Of a DNA stretch of 64,000 nt, positions 56,987 through 64,000 are shown piece by piece. A program made the translations under genes and the position numbers. The stretch lies in assembly GCF_964019385.1 (NCBI RefSeq), contig NC_088655.1:4740264-4804263 (forward strand), in the 5' to 3' direction. The stretch is from Sycon ciliatum. Taxonomy: Eukaryota; Porifera; Calcarea; Leucosolenida; Sycettidae. Within the stretch, counting starts at the first letter, position 1; each line of letters opens with the position of its first letter. The notes beneath the pieces are model-generated. The model made no database searches. It was not told the origin of the DNA and was given only the letters and a program-made list of their open reading frames with translations.

Positions 56987-58110
56987 TGGGGAAGTTAAGG
57001 CAAAAATTAAAATTTCACCAGTTGTAGTCTTCGGGGTGCTGAGTCGAATGGTCTTGGTCCGAGAAAGCTGAGACGCTCCGTTCCTACTTGAATCCCAATC
57101 GAACTCGCGCACTTCCACCGAAACTGGGTGACTGCGCCCTACTAGATGGGGATTTGTATGCAAAATGTCACTAAAAGCGCCATTTCGTTCTTATAAAAGC
57201 ATGGATGACCGCGATTGGCCCATATGTTGTAGTCTTTTGGACGCTGAGTCGATTGGTTTTGGTCCGAAAAGGCTGCGATGCAGCGTTCCTCCTTTACTCC
57301 CAATCGAACATGGTTGAAGAAGCGGTCACGTGCTCCTGGGTGCCGAAATCACCTGGTCACCACGCCAGCAGGCGACAACTTTCACACCAAGGTTCAACTC
57401 GAGTGACAGGACTGCACCCAAAAAAGGTCAAACAGGCTACTAAGTTGTACCCTGCAGGCACGGTGACCAGGTGACTGGCGTACGCAGGAGCACGTGACCG
57501 CTTCTTCAACCATGTTCGATTGGGAATAAAGGAGGAACGCTGCATCGCAGCCTTTTCGAACCGAAACCAGTCGACTCAGCGTCCAAAAGACTACAACATA
57601 TGGGCCAATCGCAGCCATCCGTGCTTTTATAAGAACGAAATGACGCTTTTAGTGACATTTTGCATACAAATCCCCATCTAGTAGGGCGCAGTCACCCAGT
57701 TTCGGTGGAAGTGCGCGAGTTCGATCGCGGCAGCTGGATGGATCACGTGATCCAAGCTGACGAATAAGGTCCGATGGTTCAGCTACATTGAGCCACAAGC
57801 AAAGGAGGAACGCTGCATCGCAGCCTTTTCGAACCAAAACCAGTCAACTCAGCGTCCAAAAGACTACAACATATGGGCCAATCGCAGTCATCCGTGCTTT
57901 TATAAGAACGAAATGACGCTTTTAGTGACATTTTGCATACAAATCCCCATCTAGTAGGGCGCAGTCACCCAGTTTCGGTGGAAGTGCGCGAGTTCGATTG
58001 GGATTCAAGTAGGAAGGGAGCGTCTCAGCTTCCTCGGACCACGACCATTCGACTCAGCACCCCGAAGACTACAACTGGTGAAATTTTAATTTTTGCCTTA
58101 ACTTCCCCTT
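56987..58110. mobile_element. Kolobok-like element: TTAA target, long nested inverted repeats
   Basis: Ends (T/A)GGGGAAGTTAAGGCAAAAA, flanked by TTAA on both sides (56983-56986 and 58111-58114). G-rich termini with TTAA duplication fit Kolobok better than piggyBac. Outer arms of about 180 bp pair. An inner block (57186-57340) pairs with 57470-57640 and again with a partial copy from about 57797. A 62-bp foreign piece (57736-57798) separates the repeated blocks. No transposase. Confidence 0.7.
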
Positions 58111-58828
58111 TAACGGGTGGGTTATCAGGTGCCCTTTATCCGCCATACCTTTTCCAAAAAACATTGCATTTGCTTGTGATCGCAAGGGGCCATCCAAGGT
58201 TACCAATAATATTTTGAATTATTTTCCAAACGAAAAGATTTTGTTTGGGGGTGGGTGGGTTTGATGGAGTTTCGTTTTGAAAATAATTATTGAATGCAGA
58301 TGGGGAATGCCCAGTTACTTTTGGGTGTCGAAAATTAACAACAATATTTTATTGGAATTCGTTTTACCTGCAGAAAGGGTGGGAGGGTGCTGAAAAATAC
58401 TAAAACCTTTCGTTTTGTAAAAACAACCGGTAACCCCGGACGGTCCCTAAGCGCAACGTGTCTTTTACAGGCATTCTGAAAGGAGAGAGATTTTCAGGCA
58501 ACAGTTACTACAATAGCCTTCCGGACTTCGCGCCATGAGGATATGCGAAGTCATGCAAGTACACTACACCGCGACAAGCACAGCGTCCACACTCACTGCG
58601 CTACATGCAAACAGTCAAAATTGTCGTAGCTACAATGGATACAGTGATATGTACCAGGATTGAACAAGCAAAAACACACTCAAAACTGTGCACCGAACTG
58701 TACGACTGTACAAGCAAGCTTATAATACTGTACCCTGCAATCCTACACGACTATTGGGTACTCGTTTGCTAACGGATCAGCAGCTAAACAGACAGGTACC
58801 CGGGTTACCCGGATCACCCCTTTCACCC
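58111..58828. other. no assignable gene
   Basis: AT-rich with several TGGGTGGGTGGG-type stretches. No coding signal. Confidence 0.3.
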
Positions 58829-59400
58829 CTAGTAGATATGATACTGAGTTGTGAATGGATTGGCCTGCCTGGGTGCTAAAGGAATGCCCGCAGTCGAAGC
58901 TGGTGTGGTGGCCACTATTGGTCTGAAGACCATTGGACTGGCGGCGACTGTCACAGGTGCAGACCACTGCGGTACGTGCATTGGCAGTGGACACGACGCC
59001 ACCGGTACAGCCTGCCGCTGCGGTGCCGGTGAAAACAGCGTGAACTGCTGCACTGGCATGGAGCCCGTCATGGCAGTGCCTGCCGGTATTGCGACAACCT
59101 GGCCCGGCGGAGCATGCGGCACAAACGCTGCAACAGTCACCTGGGCGCTACCGGTGGCCAGCGGCAGTGACTTGGCCGCTCTTGGTCACTGGCTGGCTCC
59201 AAATCATCCACGTTGTTCAACATGTACTCACTTGCTGAGTGGAAGAGAAGTTCTTGGGCCATCGTGCCATGGCCGGTCAGCTTATTTTCATACCAGAACT
59301 CACGTTCGAACGCACTCTTTTCCACCGGCTCTGGTGGCAGCACTTCATTGCACGCCAAATCAATGTCTTCAGATGATGTCGTGTCAACATCCAGCTTTGC
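58829..59400 (-). CDS. C-terminal exon(s) of an unidentified gene
   Basis: Upstream part: a 169-nt exon 59400-59232 with acceptor GTGTCTACAG and donor GCAA|GTGAGT, reading AKLDVDTTSSEDIDLACNEV, then PPEPVEKSAFEREFWYENKL and TGHGTMAQELLFHSA. Downstream part: a Pro/Ala/Val-rich frame from about 59187 to the stop at 58829 (VTVAAFVPHAPPGQVVAIPA .. NPFTTQYHIY). The two are in different frames. A very short intron (about 45 bp, acceptor at CCAAGAG) would join them in phase, or there is a sequence error. The first exon can also read on through the donor as SEYMLNNVDDLEPASDQ. The acidic N-terminal and Pro/Ala/Val C-terminal composition recalls a transcription activation region, but no domain is recognised. 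Confidence 0.45.
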
Positions 59401-59493
59401 CTGTAGACACCCACTTATTGGTCTTTTGTACAGACTTTCAACCCGGGCTGAACTCGACCCTGGTTGACAATTCTCATGTAAACGCAGCCTAAA

Positions 59494-60302
59494 GCCTGGT
59501 TCACACTAGGCCGATTTTCCGGCCGATGCTCCGGCACCGACTTCGACATGGAGTCTGCCGACTGTGTCGGATGAGTCGGACGTCCTGTTCACACACGGGG
59601 AACGACTCACTCGCATCGATTATCCATAAAAGCAAGAGTTCATGGTTGAGAGTTCAAGAGTTCGCCATTGTTGCTTCATCGGGGAGCAAACAAACTGAGG
59701 CTCGCCAAACATAGCTATAATTTAAAGACGGACGCTCGACACAGCCAGACACTTATCTCAATCTCACCTTCGCTTTCACGTTCCAAATTGCAGGAAAGCG
59801 TTTGAGCTCTTCTGCGAAGAGGCAGGTCTTTGTTGTAGACCACACTCCGGGCATGTTGTTGTTCGTGGTGGTGTTGGATACTCTTTGTCACGTCAAACCA
59901 TTGTCTCTCTACTATAAAGTATAATTCAACTAGGCCTATGGCGCGTATGGTCCGAAGAGAAACAAGGCGATATACCGGTAGGACTTTACATTTCATCAAG
60001 AGTACAAAGTACAAGGGGTCATGAGCTCGACATCGACGCTCTTTGCTGTCATGGTGAAAAGCCTACCGTGATTGGTCCGAATCCCGCTCCATCACGTGCA
60101 AGCAGTAAAAATCGGCCGGCTTTTCGGCTAAATATCGACCAGTCGATACTTGGCCAAAAACTAGTGCGACAAGAAAATCGCCGCAGATTTGTCGGAACCC
60201 TGTACGACAACACCGTTCACACTACGCAATTTTCGCCCCGATCTTGAGGATTTTTCGTACGAGTCCATGTCGGCCGAAAAATCGGCCTAGTGTGAACCAG
60301 GC
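59494..60302. mobile_element. Harbinger-like MITE with TAA target and 31-bp TIR
   Basis: GCCTGGTTCACACTAGGCCG at the left matches the complement of the right end over about 31 bp with one change. TAA lies one base outside each end (TAA-A/GCC.., ..GGC-A/TAA). The 809-bp interior has several CGGCCGA motifs. No transposase recognised. Confidence 0.7.
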
Positions 60303-60323
60303 ATAAGACACGACAATCCGGCA

Positions 60324-60452
60324 ATGGTGGAGCTGTCGCAGTTCCATCCACTGGTGATGAAACGTGCGCGGTATCAGCTATTCCTGTGCATGATAGACCA
60401 TGCCTGTAGCACTACGTCTGTGTTTACTTTTGCCGATGGAAGCCAACTTTAA
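60324..60452 (+). CDS. small open frame, possibly an exon
   Basis: 42 codons: MVELSQFHPLVMKRARYQLF, then LCMIDHACSTTSVFTFADGS and QL. Composition is protein-like and it lies immediately outside the Harbinger-like element. No splice partner or family was found. Confidence 0.25.
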   Translation: MVELSQFHPLVMKRARYQLFLCMIDHACSTTSVFTFADGSQL

Positions 60453-61162
60453 TACTCGCCCATATTTACATAAGATACTTTGTCATGCTCTCAACTGTTA
60501 TCAGGTTAGCTCCGGCTCCATGCGTATTAGTGGGACGACAGTCGTGGCATCCAGAGGCGCGAATGAGGTGGTGATATGGTGAGCAGAGGCTGGCATGCCA
60601 CCCCAATGGACATCTGAACAATACAAGTTGTGCAGCATCTGTACGGGACAGGGTATGAGCACAAGTGAGTTCTTATGCTCTGCTGATGTATATTGATTCT
60701 GTGACTATAGTCAATACAGATCCCATCATATTGTAACCCTTTGCCATTGTCACTCGGAAATTCGGCCCTGATAAGCAGTATGAAGGATGCATTTAGCTCC
60801 AGGTATCTGTTTTGGGGGAGGGCCACATACAGTAAGGTCGGCCCCCGAAGAACGCTTTGCCGAAGAACACTGACTTAGGCTGGAAAATGGCCCAGATTTT
60901 AAGAACAATTCAGGCTAGATTTACAGATTTAGCACATGTACCGTTTTCTACATGTTTTCCATGAGGTGTGATCGCATGGTGCTGTTCATGAATAAGAGCA
61001 AAACTAATGACATTGCAACAGGTTAGAGCAATGCTAGGCTGCACACTCTGAGCCCCTGCGTTTTTCGGCGTCCGCTCTTACTGTATGCATGTGTGGTGTG
61101 TTGCTGCCACTATGTTGTACCAGCAGCATCTTCAAGTGGTGGACTGATCTTGTAACGGTGTA
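60453..61162. other. no assignable gene
   Basis: No exon or repeat recognised. Confidence 0.3.
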
Positions 61163-61587
61163 CAGTAAAACCTGTAATGGCGACCACTCGACCATGGCGA
61201 TCACATTTCCTTGTCACGGACGCATTCACATTCAAAACAGCTCGTATAAGGCGAGCACCCGCTCAACGCGACCGACGATCACTCGCCCGCGACCGCTTTG
61301 CACAGTGCTAGCACATGTAAATGTACGCATTGCATGGTGCACCATGCATGCATGGTAGATCTACACAGGGTGCATGCACGACACTTGACAGGTCTGAGGA
61401 CCCCAGGTACATGAGTCGTGCTAGAGTAGCATAGGTGTGTGCACTAGTGCACTGTGATACTGATCAAAATGATGTATCACATGTGGATATAGTCACGTGA
61501 CCCACTGAACCTGGATAAGAAGACCACCTGGCCACGGCGACCACTTTTTCTCGTCCCTTGAGGGGTCGCCTTAGACAGGTTTCACTG
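61163..61587. mobile_element. pogo/Tigger-like MITE, family M1, copy 2
   Basis: TA-flanked; CAGTAAAACCTGTAATGGCG left, CAGTGAAACCTGTCTAAGGC on the complement of the right end. About 90% similar to 22594-23058 by eye, sharing GGTAGATCTACAC and CTGGATAAGAAGACCACCTG. Confidence 0.8.
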
Positions 61588-61666
61588 TACCTATTTGCTA
61601 TTGCCTGGCGCCGTGTTTTGTCAGTTGTGCCTGTTTGAAGTTGCCAGTCTAGCTTGTATTGATGTA

Positions 61667-62184
61667 CCGTAAAAGCCCGTGTGAACGCCCACCCAGTATA
61701 TCGCCCACTCCCCGTTTAGGTGCCCAGTGCCAACACTCTTGTCCTGTTTTCTAGCCCACCTCCGTGAAAACACCCATGGGCAAAAGGCTTTTGCCGAAAG
61801 CACAAGTCCAGTACACAATGCAGTGTATGTACGGTACTGTAGTAGAACTTCGTGCACTGTGCTAACCTGATTTGTACATGCAGTACAGTCAGACCTCGCA
61901 TAACCGCACACATCCGTTTTCCACAAAAATATCCGGATAGGCGAGGGAACCGGATAATCGAACACACATACTGTATGTAAGCATGGCATATGCTGTACAT
62001 TTGTAACCAACTATTTTCTTCCGGATGGCGAGGGATCCGGATAAACGAGGACCGGATAAGCGAGGTCTGACTGTAGTACAGTATGATTTCACTTAACCGA
62101 AGTAACGCCCAGGCCCGGATTAACGCCCATGTTCTGGACCTTCACTGACATTTCCGCCCAGGGCCCTATTACGGGCTTTTACGG
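61667..62184. mobile_element. TA-flanked MITE carrying a nested MITE
   Basis: Ends CCGTAAAAGCCCGT and ACGGGCTTTTACGG flanked by TA (61665-61666 and 62185-62186). The GCCCA motifs recur. Interrupted by the element at 61886-62073. Confidence 0.7.
61886..62073. mobile_element. 188-bp pogo-like MITE nested in the previous one
   Basis: CAGTCAGACCTCGCATAACC left and CAGTCAGACCTCGCTTATCC on the complement of the right end; TA on both sides (61884-61885 and 62074-62075). Internal CCGGATA motifs. Confidence 0.8.
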
Positions 62185-62186
62185 TA

Positions 62187-62557
62187 TTCCCGTTGAAATT
62201 ACTAGGGCACCATCTTTGTAATGGCGTTCCCGTTTTTGCTGTTGCCAGGGCCGTGTTTGTATTGGTGTGTTCCTGTTGAAGTTGCCGGGGCACCATATTT
62301 GTAATTTATTTATTTCACTCAACTCGTGGTGCATGACCAATTGGCACGCAAAGTGCGAGAGAGGGGTGATAGCCAACCACGGCAAGAAAAGAAAAGAAAG
62401 GAATAAAGAACTCTTTACTTTGTGGAATCATGCCTTTTGGCTCAGGCATATGTGGGGTGCTGTATCATGTAGTGTACTGGTAGGGTGACTGGCGTACGTA
62501 TCACTACGAAACTGTGCTCAATTGTAGCTTACCTCACTCTGTGTTGTTTTTTCTCAG
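62187..62557. other. no gene; short local repeats
   Basis: Imperfect copies of GTTGAAGTTGCCGGGGCACC and AGGGCACCATCTTTGTAAT type phrases occur at 62190-62300 and weakly at 61590-61660. Confidence 0.35.
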
Positions 62558-62609
62558 GGTCAAGCCATCGCCAGCATGATCGGCACCCTGAACAACGAAG
62601 TGATTCATG
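62558..62609 (+). CDS. small coding exon, phase 0 to 1
   Basis: 52 nt between a strong acceptor (TTTTTTCTCAG) and donor (CATG|GTAGGC), reading GQAIASMIGTLNNEVIH. Splice sites and an uninterrupted frame support an exon. No partner was found in the window and the family is unknown. The plus-strand gene it belongs to may continue beyond the window. Confidence 0.45.
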
Positions 62610-64000
62610 GTAGGCTTTGAATCTTACTCTCTATGCACTCTATTGCTTATACTGTAAGCAGGAAATCTTCGGACAGAAATATTTTCGGACAAAGCTGAAT
62701 TTCGACCTTTCGTACGGTTTTTATTTTCGCACAGTGTTACATGCTAAATGCACGTGTTCGCAAGCAGTACGCATGTATCTTATTGTAAAGTGTACATAAT
62801 TTCACATGAACACATTTTATTTTTAGTACAGAATTTATTTTAGTCCAAAAGAGGCCATGTACGAAATTGTACGAAATAAATTCCATCCGAAATCAGCATG
62901 CCACTTTAGTATCGCCAGTTGTTCATTTGCTTACAATGTGTTCGTTCTACTAGTACGGGTGCTGGCCAAAGAAATCCAACCTAATGAATTAAAGTTGTGC
63001 CGCGTTAGAGCCCGGTGCTATTTTATTCATGAGGTTGGATTTCTCTGGCCAGCACTGTATATTAGTACACTACAATGTCTGTTAGAATCTGCGAAGTAAA
63101 ATAAACAACAACAACAACTACAGAAGTGCAAAATTTGAGTCTTTACAGCCTGCCCATTAGAAACATTCTGAACTTCACTAGTTCAGTTCCAGTAAACATG
63201 CGTTCGGATTTGCATTTTGCTGCTTGGTTTTGATGTATGTGTAGTTAGTGCAAGGCAAGAGCTTAAAAAAATGTTCTTCCCGTTAGTATGCCAAGTGAAT
63301 CAATACAGGTATGTTTTGTCCTATCGTCGTCATCATTGTTGTCTGTGCCACACAGGTATGGCGCGTTCTTCGCTTTTAAGCGAAAAGGAAGTTTGCATCA
63401 CCCTTTTCCTCGTGGAGGAGTACTTGAAAGGTTCTGGTTTTCATGGCATGATTGTACGGGTGTGATGTACAAGCATGTACCATGCATACGACTGCTAGTC
63501 TTGCAAGAGTTTGCTGCTCAATGAAATCGTGCGAGTCAAGTTTGCACCTTGCAGCATTTCATGCTCATGTCGTATCCATGCTATTGACACGTTGCCTTTT
63601 AGGCCTCTACGTGACAAGTCTGCCTTATTTAGGTGTCTAATTATTTATCTATCTCCCGTAAACGGGTTCATAATCGTCTTTATTTTATGTCTTCACACAA
63701 GGCCTGGGGCCTTCCTTATTTGGTATACCCTGTTATTTCCTTAGCTGGCTCCCGCTCTTTGTGATACAGTTTATACACATTATTGCTAAGGTTTGGTACA
63801 CTGCGGCATGCGGGTGTACTATGGTTCATTTTGTCCTATAGTTCGTACGGTGGATCAGCCTCCTGCCCGTAGTTAGATATTATCATGATTATGGCAATCG
63901 CCTTTCTCTCTCGCTCTCTCTTGCCTTCCGCCTTCAGACAGAAGCTTCGGCTTTCGTCTGTCAAAGTTGCCTTGTGCTCTCAATATTGGCTCTTGAACTA
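62610..64000. other. no assignable gene
   Basis: AT-rich. An AAATAAACAACAACAACAAC stretch occurs near 63100. A possible acceptor at 63355 (CCACACAG) opens a short frame. Nothing is annotated with confidence. Confidence 0.3.

Overview
The window is eukaryotic and almost certainly from a metazoan, probably a marine invertebrate. The evidence is spliced genes with GT-AG introns whose phases match across exons, a CARD-like death-fold protein, dense microsatellites and minisatellites, a Penelope-like retroelement with a GIY-YIG domain, CR1/jockey-type LINE remnants and many cut-and-paste DNA transposons with readable target-site duplications (TSDs). I cannot name the species. There are no operons, CRISPR arrays, rRNA genes or canonical tRNA genes.

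Layout. 0-4 kb: a 33-bp minisatellite split by a piggyBac-like element with a TTAA target site, then a second piggyBac-like element. 4.4-4.7 kb: one coding exon on the minus strand with a partial tandem copy. 5.8-16 kb: MITEs and hAT-like elements, including a 3.1-kb hAT with an 8-bp TSD, a nested family member and a broken transposase gene. 18.3-23.8 kb: a four-exon plus-strand gene for a CARD-like protein; its first intron holds a lone hammerhead-ribozyme element with a 14-bp TSD. 26.1-28.9 kb: a two-exon minus-strand gene for a small signal-peptide plus single-TM protein, with transposons in its intron. 30-37.7 kb: simple repeats, a decayed LINE, SINE-like repeats and tandem MITEs. 37.8-43.3 kb: a composite of partial Penelope-like copies with inverted ends and a 1.19-kb pure TTG tract. 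43.6-46.1 kb: two LINE 3' fragments. 47.0-48.3 kb: a tandem array of six hammerhead ribozymes (226-227 bp period). 48.7-50.1 kb: a giant foldback (arms about 610 bp) holding a coding-like segment in one arm only. 50-64 kb: more MITEs (Merlin-, Kolobok-, Harbinger- and pogo-like) and a few isolated exons.

Main finding. Seven hammerhead ribozymes of one family are readable base by base: six in a satellite array on the minus strand and one dispersed copy in the sense strand of a host intron. All are type I with a 4-bp stem III and 2-nt loop, the form known from Penelope-like elements and small retrozymes, and a Penelope-like element lies about 3.7 kb from the array. I infer a non-autonomous ribozyme retroelement that may use Penelope-like machinery. 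The link to this particular element is not shown by the sequence.
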